A stretch of DNA of 64,000 nt from Hyphomonas sp. GTDB lineage: Bacteria; Pseudomonadota; Alphaproteobacteria; Caulobacterales; Hyphomonadaceae. The stretch is taken from positions 1,116,001 through 1,180,000 of the forward strand of contig NZ_JAGYJH010000003.1 in the NCBI RefSeq assembly GCF_018402285.1, written 5' to 3'. The notes under the pieces were generated by a model. That model had not been told where the DNA came from and searched no databases. It saw only the letters and a program-made list of their open reading frames with translations. Positions within the stretch are counted from its first letter, which is position 1. The number at the start of each line of letters is the position of its first letter. This document shows positions 26,503-35,482 of the stretch, piece after piece. A program made the position numbers and the translations under genes.

Positions 26503-27066
26503 ATGCGCAAACTGCTGACATCACTCGCAATTCTCTCGACTGTCGCGCTTGGCGCGCAGGCTGATGACAGCCGCGTTCTGGCCTCGGTCACACTCGCTGA
26601 TCTCCAGACCCTTTTGGTCGAGGAAGGCCACACCATCCTCAGCACGGGGGATGATGGGGGCGTCTCTGTCCGGGCAAAGACGGCTGATGGCCTGATCTTC
26701 AATCTCATCGGAACAGCCTGCGACACCGAATATGCCGATGGCTGCCTCGGCATCAACATTCAGGTACGCTATGATGCCGACGGAAACGAAACCCTGGAGC
26801 GGATCAATGATGCCAACCTGATGTGGGGCGCCGTATCGGCCTGGTATTCGGCAGCCGGCTTTGACGGCAACCAGCCCACAGTCGGCATCAGCCGCTATGT
26901 CATCCTCGACCGGGGCGCTACCATGGGCAACGTCAAGGACAATCTCCTCAACCTGCTCGCCATCGCGCCGCAGGCGGCCAACTATATCTGGCAGGCCGGT
27001 GAATATGCGCCCGGATATGTGGGCGAGTATGAAGACGACGAGGACGACGTCTACGACGATTGGTAG
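26503..27066 (+). CDS. Periplasmic YbjN-domain protein
   Basis: 187 residues: signal peptide (MRKLLTSLAILSTVALGAQA), a YbjN-like domain (VTLADLQTLLVEEGHT, ILDRGATMGNVKDNLLNLLAIAP) and a strongly acidic C-terminus rich in Asp/Glu. The YbjN family is described as a sensory or type III chaperone-like fold; the role of exported members is unknown. It sits between ribF and ileS but has its own GGGGAGG site and a 144-base upstream gap. Confidence 0.75.
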   Translation: MRKLLTSLAILSTVALGAQADDSRVLASVTLADLQTLLVEEGHTILSTGDDGGVSVRAKTADGLIFNLIGTACDTEYADGCLGINIQVRYDADGNETLERINDANLMWGAVSAWYSAAGFDGNQPTVGISRYVILDRGATMGNVKDNLLNLLAIAPQAANYIWQAGEYAPGYVGEYEDDEDDVYDDW

Positions 27067-27268
27067 GCAGCGCCCCCGCAGGGGTGACAGCGCCCGGGAA
27101 GTCATGCTAACCGCCCCGGTCATGGAACAGGCCCGGGCCCGCAAAATCATGCGAATTAGCGGCCCGGCCGCCGTCTGAAGGCTTTACTTCAGCGGTGGCC
27201 GGGTAAAGTTCGTTTGCCCCCATTTCCAACCGGCGTCCAAGCTGCCCCTTTTCTGAACGACAGATCCC

Positions 27269-30200
27269 ATGACCGATACGACTGCAGACCGCGACTACCG
27301 CGACACGCTGTTCCTGCCCAAAACCGAGTTCCCGATGCGCGCGGGCCTGCCCAGGGCAGAACCTGAATGGATCAAGCGCTGGGACGCACTCGGCCTCTAT
27401 GAAAAGCTGCGCGCGGACGCCAAGTCCCGCAGCGCCGAGCCCTTTATCCTGCATGACGGCCCGCCCTACGCCAACGGCCACATTCACCTGGGCACCGCGC
27501 TCAACAAGATCATCAAGGACATCATCGTCCGCTCCCACCAGATGCAGGGCTTTGACGCCGCCTACCTGCCAGGCTGGGACTGTCACGGCCTGCCCATCGA
27601 ATGGAAGGTGGAAGAGGAGTTCCGCTCCAGGAACCGCCCGAAGGACTCCGTCCCGCCGGAGGAATTCCGCGCCGCCTGCCGCAGCTATGCCGAGCATTGG
27701 GTGAAGGTCCAGAAGGCCGAATTCCGCAGCCTCGGCATCGAAGGCGAATGGGACGATCCCTACCTGACCATGGCCTTCGGGAGCGAGGCGATGATCGTGT
27801 CGGAATTCCTCGACATGGCGATGAAAGGCGGCCTCGTCCGCGGCGCCAAACCGATCATGTGGAGCCCCGTGGAGCGCACCGCGCTGGCCGAAGCGGAAGT
27901 GGAGTATCACGACCGGAAGGTGCCGGTAGTTTGGGTGAAGTTTCCTGTCCGCGTTAAGGCGGGAGATGGCCCGAAGTTGCAGCCAGTGCTTGATGCGTCC
28001 GTCGTCATCTGGACAACCACCCCGTGGACGATCCCGGCCAACCAAGCCGTCAGCTTTAATCCCGATATCACTTACGGCCTGTACGAAGTCACTGACGTGA
28101 TGACGCAAGAGGAGCTTGGTTTCCCGCCCTATGTGAAGGCAGGAGACAAGCTGATCTTCGCTGACAAACTTGCTGGCGATGCCTTTAGCGCGGCGAAAGT
28201 CCGCGAAGGCGGCTTTAAACGCCTTGGTGATGTTGATCCTGCCGGATGGACACTTGCTCACCCGCTTCACGGCATGTCGGAATTCTTCCAGCACAACATC
28301 CCCATGCTTGCCGGTTCCCACGTCACCGATGACGCCGGCACGGGCTTCGTCCACACCGCGCCCGCCCATGGCGAGGACGACTTCGACGTCTGGGTCGCCA
28401 GCGGCCACACGACGCAGGAAATCCGCCAGATCGTCGACGCCGATGGCAAGTATACGGACGAAGTGCCCGCCCCGCTCGCCGGTCTGGAAATCATCGTCAC
28501 CTCGGGCAAGAAGCGCGGCGAGGCGGGCAAGGCGAACAACGAAGTCATCCGCCTCCTCGCCGAGTCCGGAAACCTCCTCGCGCGCGGCATCACCACCATC
28601 CGCGACGCCCATTCCTGGCGCTCGAAAGCCCCGGTTATCCGCCGCGCCACGCCGCAATGGTTCATCGCGATGGACAAGCCGGTGCACAATGGCAAGACCC
28701 TGCGAGAACTCGCCGTCAAGGCCATCGCCGAGACCGAATTCTTCCCCGCCACGGGCCGCAACCGCCTTTCCGCCATGGTCGAGAGCCGGCCGGACTGGCT
28801 GATCTCGCGCCAGCGCAACTGGGGCGTGCCGATCACCTTGTTCGTCAACGCCAAGGGCGAACCCCACACCGCCGCGCTCCCGCGCGAGCAGGCCGACAAG
28901 CTCAACGCCAACATCAGGGCTGCCATCGAAAAAACCGGCGTGGACGGATGGTTCGCCACGCCGGACGCGGACTTCTTCACCGGCACCGGAGTCTCGCCCG
29001 AAGGCTGGGAAAAAGTGACGGACGTTCTGGACGTCTGGTTTGATAGTGGCACCACCCACGCCTTCGCCCTGCGCAAACGCGGCATCATCGACAATGCCAC
29101 AGGGCAGGCGGACGTCTATATGGAAGGCTCCGACCAGCATCGCGGCTGGTTCCAGTCCTCCCTCCTGGAAAGCTGCGCCACACGCGGCATGGCGCCCTAC
29201 AAGAAGGTCGTCACCCACGGCATGGTGGTGGACGCAGACGGCAAGAAGATGTCGAAATCGATCGGCAACACGATCGAGCCTGACGAGTTCCAGAAACAGT
29301 ATGGCATCGAAATACTCCGAATCTGGACGGCTTCGGCCGACTATTGGGACGACACCCGCATCTCCGACGAGATCATCAAGGGCACTGTCGAAACCTACCG
29401 TAAACTGCGCAACACCCTGCGCTATCTCCTCGGCGCGCTTGATGGGTATACGCAGGAAGAAGCCCTGCCCAGCGGCGAAATGCCGAGCCTCGAGCGCTTT
29501 GTGCTCCATCGCCTCGCCGAGCTTGACCGCGACGTGCGCGGCGCCTTCCGCGTGTTCGACTTCAAGCGCGCGATGACGCAGATCGTCAACTTCGTGAACG
29601 TCGAGCTTTCGGCGGTGTATTTCGACATCCGCAAGGACGCCCTGTATTGCGACCCGGCCTTCACCCCCGGCGCCCGCTGGGACGCGGCCACCGCAGAGTG
29701 GGGCAACCGCCGCCGCGCAGTGCGCACGGTCATGGCGCTCGTCATGGAACGCCTGCTCACCTGGCTTGCCCCGGTGATGCCGTTCACCACCGATGAGGCC
29801 TTCGGTGAAAGCCACATGAAGGCCCGCGGGCCTTCCGTCCACCTGCTGCAATTCCCGGAAACGCCCGATGGCTGGCTCGATGCGGGCCTTGCTGCCCGCT
29901 GGGAGAAAATCTTCGCGGTCCGCCGCGTCGTCACTGGCGCGCTGGAAGTCGAGCGCCGCGAGAAGCGTATCGGCGCGTCTCTGGAAGCGGCTCCGAAAGT
30001 CATCATCGCCGACAAGGCCCTGATCGACGCTTTCGAGGGCGAAAATGCCGGCGACATTTTCATCACCTCCGGCGCCGAACTGGCCCAGGGCTCAGCTGGC
30101 CCGGACGGGGCATTCACGCTGGCCGAAGCGCCCGGCATCTGGGTCGTGCCCGAAAAGGCCGCCGGCATCAAATGCCGCCGCAGCTGGAAATATTTCGACC

Positions 30201-30283
30201 CCGCCACGGCCGATCCGGCCTTCCCGGACATCACCCCCCGCGACGCCCTCGCCGTAAAGGCGAGTGACAAGGCGCCCGGGTAG
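27269..30283 (+). CDS. ileS: Isoleucyl-tRNA synthetase
   Basis: 1004 residues, class I synthetase charging tRNA-Ile. HIGH motif as GHIHLGTALN (about 70-79), KMSKS as KKMSKSIGN (about 658-666), TTPWTIPANQAV for the editing (CP1) domain and an anticodon-binding domain near the C-terminus. The C-terminal zinc finger is absent (only a KCRRSWKYF vestige), as in other alphaproteobacterial IleS. Between about 27901 and 28290, within the editing domain, the G+C and codon choice differ from the flanks. Confidence 0.97.
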   Translation: MTDTTADRDYRDTLFLPKTEFPMRAGLPRAEPEWIKRWDALGLYEKLRADAKSRSAEPFILHDGPPYANGHIHLGTALNKIIKDIIVRSHQMQGFDAAYLPGWDCHGLPIEWKVEEEFRSRNRPKDSVPPEEFRAACRSYAEHWVKVQKAEFRSLGIEGEWDDPYLTMAFGSEAMIVSEFLDMAMKGGLVRGAKPIMWSPVERTALAEAEVEYHDRKVPVVWVKFPVRVKAGDGPKLQPVLDASVVIWTTTPWTIPANQAVSFNPDITYGLYEVTDVMTQEELGFPPYVKAGDKLIFADKLAGDAFSAAKVREGGFKRLGDVDPAGWTLAHPLHGMSEFFQHNIPMLAGSHVTDDAGTGFVHTAPAHGEDDFDVWVASGHTTQEIRQIVDADGKYTDEVPAPLAGLEIIVTSGKKRGEAGKANNEVIRLLAESGNLLARGITTIRDAHSWRSKAPVIRRATPQWFIAMDKPVHNGKTLRELAVKAIAETEFFPATGRNRLSAMVESRPDWLISRQRNWGVPITLFVNAKGEPHTAALPREQADKLNANIRAAIEKTGVDGWFATPDADFFTGTGVSPEGWEKVTDVLDVWFDSGTTHAFALRKRGIIDNATGQADVYMEGSDQHRGWFQSSLLESCATRGMAPYKKVVTHGMVVDADGKKMSKSIGNTIEPDEFQKQYGIEILRIWTASADYWDDTRISDEIIKGTVETYRKLRNTLRYLLGALDGYTQEEALPSGEMPSLERFVLHRLAELDRDVRGAFRVFDFKRAMTQIVNFVNVELSAVYFDIRKDALYCDPAFTPGARWDAATAEWGNRRRAVRTVMALVMERLLTWLAPVMPFTTDEAFGESHMKARGPSVHLLQFPETPDGWLDAGLAARWEKIFAVRRVVTGALEVERREKRIGASLEAAPKVIIADKALIDAFEGENAGDIFITSGAELAQGSAGPDGAFTLAEAPGIWVVPEKAAGIKCRRSWKYFDPATADPAFPDITPRDALAVKASDKAPG

Positions 30284-30387
30284 GGCAGACCCCCCCTCAT
30301 TTCGCGCGCCTCAACAGCGCGTGAGGTGAGGGCCGCCCCTGCACAGAAGTGCTTGATCCCTCCGCCAGCCTCTGCAATCTCACGCCC

Positions 30388-30924
30388 ATGAAACTTTCGC
30401 CGCAGACAGCCTGGCCCTTCGCGGTAATTCCGCTCGTCGTCCTGTCCGATCAGGTGACAAAATGGATGATCCTGGCGGAGCCGCGCCTGAACGGGCTTGC
30501 CTGCCTCTCCGATGGCCGTCTCTGCGGGCGGATCGAAGTTCCCGGGCCGATGGACCTCTCGATGGTCTGGAACCGGGGCATGAGCTATGGCCTGTTCCAG
30601 GCAGAAGGCCTCATGCGCTGGGTGCTCGCCGGGGTCATGGCGGCCATCGCCATCGGTTTCTTCTTCTGGCTGCTGCGGGCGGAGGGGCGCTGGCTGAAAG
30701 CCTCCCTGGCCCTCGTTGTCGGCGGTGCCATCGGCAATCTGATCGACCGGGTGCGCTTTGGCGCCGTGGTCGATTTCGTCGACGTGAACGAGCTGACGTT
30801 CGGCTATTTCCCCTGGGTCTTCAATGTGGCCGACGCCGCCATCACCATTGGCGCCATTCTGCTGTTTGTAGACCAGTTCTTACTTTCGCGCCCGAAACAG
30901 GCTAACAGCCTGGAACAAGGTTAA
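30388..30924 (+). CDS. lspA: Lipoprotein signal peptidase (SPase II)
   Basis: Cleaves signal peptides of prolipoproteins at the inner membrane. 178 residues, with four hydrophobic helices. The catalytic Asp motifs GNLIDRVRFGAVVDFVDV and FNVADAAI are intact. The start at 30388 is the family start; an upstream in-frame ATG at 30349 would add 13 residues with no signal. It lies between ileS and the BamF-like gene, the common alphaproteobacterial order, and matures the several lipoproteins in this window. Confidence 0.95.
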   Translation: MKLSPQTAWPFAVIPLVVLSDQVTKWMILAEPRLNGLACLSDGRLCGRIEVPGPMDLSMVWNRGMSYGLFQAEGLMRWVLAGVMAAIAIGFFFWLLRAEGRWLKASLALVVGGAIGNLIDRVRFGAVVDFVDVNELTFGYFPWVFNVADAAITIGAILLFVDQFLLSRPKQANSLEQG

Positions 30925-30958
30925 CCCACTCCAGTTCAAGCGGATCTCGTACAGTCAC

Positions 30959-31456
30959 ATGAAAAAGACCCTCCCGCTCCTCGTTGCCGGCCTCGCTCTG
31001 AGTGTCACCGCGGCCTGTTCGTCCACCGGCAGCGCCGGTTCGGTAACCCCGGACGAGTTCCGCGTCGTCACCAAGCCGCCGCTCGCCATCCCGCCCAGTT
31101 ACAGCCTGCGCCCGCCCGCGCCCGGCACCACCATCCCGGCCGAGGTCGAGCTGGCCACTACTGGCAACACCGCCGCCTTCGGCACGGCCCTTGGCCAGAA
31201 TGCCAGCGCTTCGGAAAGGGCCCTCGTGTCGGCGGCCGGTGCCAACGCCGTCAACCCGGCGATCCGCTCCCAGATCGACTGGGAAGAGACCAGGGCAATC
31301 CGCAAATCCACCTCGATTGCCGACCGCATCCTCTTCTGGCGCGACTCAAACCCGGAGGACGTCGCCTCGGCGGCCACCGACAACGCCACGGGTGATCGCC
31401 CGGTGACGATCGAGCAAACCGGTGGCAACAGCCGGATCAAGCTGCCCGGCACCTGA
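30959..31456 (+). CDS. DUF3035 lipoprotein, BamF-like outer-membrane assembly subunit
   Basis: 165 residues. The lipobox (VTAACSS) is followed by PDEFRVVTKPPLAIPPSYSLRPPAPG, the signature of DUF3035, and a later helical part with a WRDSNPE block. DUF3035 proteins are reported as the BamF subunit of the Bam complex in alphaproteobacteria. It directly follows lspA and precedes two M16 peptidases, as in related genomes. Confidence 0.85.
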   Translation: MKKTLPLLVAGLALSVTAACSSTGSAGSVTPDEFRVVTKPPLAIPPSYSLRPPAPGTTIPAEVELATTGNTAAFGTALGQNASASERALVSAAGANAVNPAIRSQIDWEETRAIRKSTSIADRILFWRDSNPEDVASAATDNATGDRPVTIEQTGGNSRIKLPGT

Positions 31457-31467
31457 AACACGCATCC

Positions 31468-31496
31468 GGGGGGCCGTTCTGGCCCCCCGATTTTTT
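31468..31496 (+). terminator. Intrinsic terminator after the BamF-like gene
   Basis: The 8-bp stem GGGGGGCC (31468-31475) and GGCCCCCC (31481-31488) has a 5-base loop and is followed by TTTTTT (31491-31496). This separates the ileS-lspA-DUF3035 unit from the M16 pair. Confidence 0.88.
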
Positions 31497-31523
31497 CCTG
31501 ACCCTTCAGATCGGAGCATTCCC

Positions 31524-32882
31524 ATGAAACGGATACTCGCCGCTGCCGGGCTTCTTGCCTTTGCAGCCTCTGGCGCGTCGGCAGAGCCGGCCGCCATGAC
31601 CAATGAGCCCAGCAGCTTCATGCTCGACAATGGCATGCAGGTTGTCGTGGTGCCCGATCATCGCGCCCCGGTCGTCACCCATATGGTCTGGTACAAGGTC
31701 GGCGCCGTCGATGAGGCGCCCGGCAAGTCCGGTATCGCCCACCTGTTCGAGCATGTGATGTTCAAGCAGACCAAGAATATCGGCCCGGAGGAGTTCACCT
31801 CCATCGTCCAGCGTTCGGGCGGCCAGCTCAACGCCTTCACCAGCTGGGACTACACCGCCTATTTCGAGCGGGTGCACAAGGACCAGCTCGGCAAGATGAT
31901 GGAGCTGGAAGCCGAGCGGATGGTGAACCTCATCATCAATGACGATCCCAAGGGCCCGTTCATTTCCGAGCGCGATGTCGTCAAGGAAGAGCGCCGCCAG
32001 CGGATCGAGAACAATCCCGGCGCGCTGTTGCAGGAAATGGTGCTGACCGAGTTCTGGAAGGGCCACCCCTACGAGATCACCGTCATCGGCCTCATGGAAG
32101 AAGTCGGCGCGCTCACCCCGCAGGACGGCCTCGATTTCTACAAGGAATATTACAGCCCGGAGAACGCCATCCTCGTGGTCGCCGGCGATGTCACCGAAGA
32201 GGGCGTGCGCGCCCTCGCCGAAACCCATTACGGCCCCATCGAGCCGACCGGCCTCGTCAAGGGCGAGCGCAAATGGCAGCCGGTGGCGCCGCTGACTGAA
32301 ACGAAACTGATCACCCATTCCGATCCCAAGGTACGCCAGCCGGTCTGGAGCCGCTATTATCTCGGCACCTCGTTCAAGCGCGACCGCGACATGGCGCTGG
32401 CGCTGGAAGTGGGCCTGGAAGTCCTCGGCGGCGGCTCCACCAGCCGTCTTTACCAGTCGCTCGTCGAACAGCAGAAAGTGGCCATCAATGTCGCCACCTT
32501 CGCCTGGACCACGCTGCATGATGAAGGCCCGGCCGTGATCTACGGAACTCCGGTTGAAGGCACCACGCTGGAAGCGCTCGACGCCGCCGTGATGGACGAG
32601 ATCGAAAAGATCCTCGCCGAAGGCTTCACCGAGGCTGAAGTGCGCCGCGCGCGCAACAAGCTGGCAGCCGCCGACATCTACCAGAAGGACAGCCAGTCGG
32701 CGATGGCCAACCAGTATGGCGCAAGCCTCGTCCTCGGCTTCACGCTGGAAGAAATCGCCAGCTATCCGGACGAGGTTCGCCAGGTTACCGCCCAAGAGGC
32801 GCTCGCCGCCGTGCGCGAAGTGTTCGGCGCCGACAAGAACTACATCACTTCCCATCTTCTGCCGGCCGAAGGAGACCTCTGA
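31524..32882 (+). CDS. M16 family zinc metallopeptidase, active subunit
   Basis: 452 residues. Signal peptide (MKRILAAAGLLAFAASGASA). The inverted zinc motif HLFEH is at residues 73-77, with Glu155 in DVVKEERRQ as third ligand, and the second M16 domain includes GGSTSRLYQSLVEQ. It is a periplasmic peptidase of the PqqL/YmxG type. The ATG at 31524 is preferred over an upstream frame overlapping the terminator. Coupled to the next M16 gene, which likely supplies the inactive partner of a heterodimer. Confidence 0.92.
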   Translation: MKRILAAAGLLAFAASGASAEPAAMTNEPSSFMLDNGMQVVVVPDHRAPVVTHMVWYKVGAVDEAPGKSGIAHLFEHVMFKQTKNIGPEEFTSIVQRSGGQLNAFTSWDYTAYFERVHKDQLGKMMELEAERMVNLIINDDPKGPFISERDVVKEERRQRIENNPGALLQEMVLTEFWKGHPYEITVIGLMEEVGALTPQDGLDFYKEYYSPENAILVVAGDVTEEGVRALAETHYGPIEPTGLVKGERKWQPVAPLTETKLITHSDPKVRQPVWSRYYLGTSFKRDRDMALALEVGLEVLGGGSTSRLYQSLVEQQKVAINVATFAWTTLHDEGPAVIYGTPVEGTTLEALDAAVMDEIEKILAEGFTEAEVRRARNKLAAADIYQKDSQSAMANQYGASLVLGFTLEEIASYPDEVRQVTAQEALAAVREVFGADKNYITSHLLPAEGDL

Positions 32883-34282
32883 TGCTGAAACTCCGGCTTT
32901 TTTCCAGCGCCGCTGCGGCGCTGACGATCGCGGCCTGCGCCACGTCCACTTCGTCTGAGGCGTCCCTTGACGCGGCGGCCGAAACGCCTGCCGCCCCGGC
33001 GCTTGAGGTTGCCTTCTATGATGGCGACTTTGTCGACATCCAGCAGTTCACCACGCCCGGCGGGGTCTCCGTCTGGCTGGTCACCGAACCGGCCATCCCG
33101 ATCGTCTCGGTACAGATGGCCTGGCGCGGTGGATCGGTGGCTGATCCGGCAGGCCTTGAAGGTCTCGGCCAGGCGGTCAGCTATGGCATGAATGAAGGCG
33201 CCGGCGATCTTGATTCGCTTGCCTTCCAGACCGCCATGGAAGATCTCAATATGAGCTTTGGCTGCTCCAACGGTACTGAATGGACAAGCTGCTCGGCCAC
33301 CATGCTGTCGGAAAACGCGGCCCCCTCGATGGAGCTCGTCGCCACGGCGCTCACCGCGCCGCGCTATGATGAAGGCCCGTTCGGGCGTTTCGTGCGCGAG
33401 CAGGAAGTCAGCCTCAGGACGCGGGAAACCTCGGCAGGCTATCTGGCCTGGCGCGCCCAGTCGCAGGCGCTCTATCCTGATCATCCCTTCGCCCGGGAAA
33501 TGACGGCCGAGAGCCTTGCGGCCCTGACGCCCGAGCTTGCCCGCCAGCACAAGGACGCCCTGATGACGAAGGACCGCCTTCTCGTCACGGCCGTGGGCGC
33601 CATCTCGCCTGAAGAGCTTGCCCCCCTGATCGACACCGCCGTTGCCGCCCTGCCGGAAACGAGCGAGATGCCCGTCCTCACCCCGATCGCGCTGCCTGAG
33701 ACGGCCGCGGCCGATCCTGTCGTGGTCTCCCTGCCGCAGCCCCAGAGCCTCGTGCGCTTCATCGGCCCGGGCATGGACCGCAACAATCCGGACTTCTTCC
33801 CCGCCTTCGTGCTCAACTACACCTTCGGCGGTGGCGGCTTTGAAGCCCGCCTGATGAAGACGCTGCGGGTCGAGAAGGGGCTCACCTATGGTATCAGCTC
33901 CAGCATCGATCCCAACCCGTTCTTTTCCGTCTGGTCGGGCGGTGGCCAGACCAAGAATGAGAGCGCCGGCGAATTCGTCGCCGGCATCCGCGACGAGATG
34001 AAAGCCATCATCGAAGGCGGCGTTACCGAGGCGGAACTGGCCGATGCCAAGGCCTATCTGATCGGTTCCTATCCGCTCGGCTTTGACTCCAATGCCAAGA
34101 TCGCGGGCAACATCATGTCCGTGCGCCAGGATGAACTCGGCATCGACTATTTCGACCGCCGCAACGCCCTGATTGAAGCGGTCACCCTCGAAGACGTCAA
34201 CCGCGCCGCCGCCACCTACCTGGCCCCGGACCGCTTCAGCTTCTTCATCGTCGGTGAACCCGAAGGCCTTGCCGCCGAGTAA
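32882..34282 (+). CDS. M16 family peptidase-like protein, inactive subunit
   Basis: 466 residues. A lipobox-like signal (LTIAACATS) is followed by the M16 fold, but the HxxEH site is replaced (GLGQAVSYGMNEG), so it cannot bind zinc in the usual way. The second domain keeps LMKTLRVEKGLTYGISSS, the Arg/Tyr block of M16 proteins. It starts at the stop codon of the active M16 gene (TGATG), giving the typical active/inactive pair. Confidence 0.9.
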   Translation: MLKLRLFSSAAAALTIAACATSTSSEASLDAAAETPAAPALEVAFYDGDFVDIQQFTTPGGVSVWLVTEPAIPIVSVQMAWRGGSVADPAGLEGLGQAVSYGMNEGAGDLDSLAFQTAMEDLNMSFGCSNGTEWTSCSATMLSENAAPSMELVATALTAPRYDEGPFGRFVREQEVSLRTRETSAGYLAWRAQSQALYPDHPFAREMTAESLAALTPELARQHKDALMTKDRLLVTAVGAISPEELAPLIDTAVAALPETSEMPVLTPIALPETAAADPVVVSLPQPQSLVRFIGPGMDRNNPDFFPAFVLNYTFGGGGFEARLMKTLRVEKGLTYGISSSIDPNPFFSVWSGGGQTKNESAGEFVAGIRDEMKAIIEGGVTEAELADAKAYLIGSYPLGFDSNAKIAGNIMSVRQDELGIDYFDRRNALIEAVTLEDVNRAAATYLAPDRFSFFIVGEPEGLAAE

Positions 34283-34285
34283 GCC

Positions 34286-34333
34286 ACACCTCCCAACCCC
34301 TCTCCCGCAGCACGGGAGAGGGGTCAGAGGTGT
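34286..34333. repeat. Long imperfect inverted repeat downstream of the M16 pair
   Basis: ACACCTC (34286-34292) and GAGGTGT (34327-34333) enclose ACCCCTCTCCCG and CGGGAGAGGGGT with a CAGCA loop. It lacks a T-run, so it is either a boundary hairpin or a copy of an intergenic palindrome family rather than a standard terminator. Confidence 0.7.
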
Positions 34334-34387
34334 CCGATAGTGGCCGGGAATAGCTGCGTTTGCCAGGCACATTTCCGGGGAGGCGCG

Positions 34388-34429
34388 CCTGTCTGCCTCC
34401 GCCTGTCTGCCTCCGCCTGACTGCCCCCG
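34388..34429. repeat. 14-bp tandem repeat, three units
   Basis: CCTGTCTGCCTCCG at 34388, the same at 34402 and CCTGACTGCCCCCG at 34416, in the non-coding gap between the M16 operon and the convergent NadQ-like gene. Confidence 0.85.
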
Positions 34430-34531
34430 CCGGAAAGTCCGGCTGCGCCGCATATCCCGCCCGCCTTATCCGGCAGGTATCTGGCCCGTGGGCGCTCTCA
34501 AATATCGGGAAAGACATTTCCGGGCAAAAAA

Positions 34532-35482
34532 TCAGTCAGCAGACTTTCGCGGTGTCGCCAGTCCTGGCGCGGCAAAGCCGCCTGCCGGGTCCCGCCGGTA
34601 GGTGAAGAGTTCTGCCGGACGCCCGCCGGTGGAGGTTTCCATCTGGCCGGTCCCGGTCACCAGCCGCGTCTTCTCCAGGGCGCGGCGGAAGTTCTGTGTG
34701 TGCAGCGTCAGGCCGAGGATGCCCTCGACTGCGCGCTGCAGCTCGGAGAGCGTGAAGCGTTCGGGCATCAGTTCAAACACGACCGGGCGGTATTTGATCT
34801 TGCCGCGCAACCGGGCGAGCCCGGTGGCGAGAATACGTCTGTGGTCGGAAGTCATGGCCGCGCCGAGTTTCACCCCGGAATCGGGCAAACCCGCATCCCG
34901 GGCGCATTCGGCAACAAGCCCGGCTTCATACAGCAGCTCGTAGCGCTCCAGCACGCGCTCCTCGGCCCAGCGCGCCCCGTCCAGCGCAAAGGCGGTCCGG
35001 GCGCGCTCCAGCCGCCTTGCATTGCCCGCCGCCCAGGTCTTCAGGCGCGGCGCGATCTCGCCATCAATCTGGGCCGGGCGGCCGCCGCGATGATCTTCCC
35101 ACGGAAAGTATTGATACCAGCTGCGCCAGCGCGCCTCGAAATTGGCTGCCACCGGCTGCTCCTCCGGCGTCAGGGCGAGGTACCCCACCGAAATGACGTG
35201 CGCATTCGGCGGCGCGTCCACCACGCTCGCTTCAGGCGTCTCCCGGTCCTTGTCGCCGAAAGTGTAGAGCTGCTCGACATAGCCAAGTTCAAAGCCGGTC
35301 TGCTCACGCACCCAGCCCCTCAGGGAGAGATCGAAGGTGCGATGGTTGACCGGGTCGAACGGGCCGAAGGGAAGGGCTTCCTCGCCGCTTGGCCGGCGGG
35401 TCACCAGCACATGCGGCTCGCCCTCCTTGATGGCGACCATCACGGCCGAGAGACCGATCAGCAGGGGCGGGGCAGACGGCAT
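34532..35482 (-). CDS. NadQ/NrtR-type Nudix-like transcriptional regulator of NAD metabolism
   Basis: 316 residues. The N-terminal part (about 1-150) is Nudix-like (VMVAIKEGEPHVLVTRRPSG; REQTGFELGYVEQLYTFGD) but without a full Nudix box, so catalysis is doubtful. The C-terminal part (about 225-300) is an NrtR-like winged helix: MPERFTLSELQRAVEGILG, LHTQNFRRALEKTRLV and GRPAELFTYRR. Such proteins repress NAD synthesis genes. It follows an HD-phosphohydrolase gene with overlapping stop and start. No NAD biosynthesis gene is in the window. Confidence 0.72.
   Translation of the reverse strand: MPSAPPLLIGLSAVMVAIKEGEPHVLVTRRPSGEEALPFGPFDPVNHRTFDLSLRGWVREQTGFELGYVEQLYTFGDKDRETPEASVVDAPPNAHVISVGYLALTPEEQPVAANFEARWRSWYQYFPWEDHRGGRPAQIDGEIAPRLKTWAAGNARRLERARTAFALDGARWAEERVLERYELLYEAGLVAECARDAGLPDSGVKLGAAMTSDHRRILATGLARLRGKIKYRPVVFELMPERFTLSELQRAVEGILGLTLHTQNFRRALEKTRLVTGTGQMETSTGGRPAELFTYRRDPAGGFAAPGLATPRKSAD

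Noticed and set aside
27107..29851. Very long minus-strand open frame (914 codons) opposite ileS
   Set aside because: Antisense to a conserved essential gene; such frames are usual in G+C-rich genes because of third-position bias. No domain or signal.
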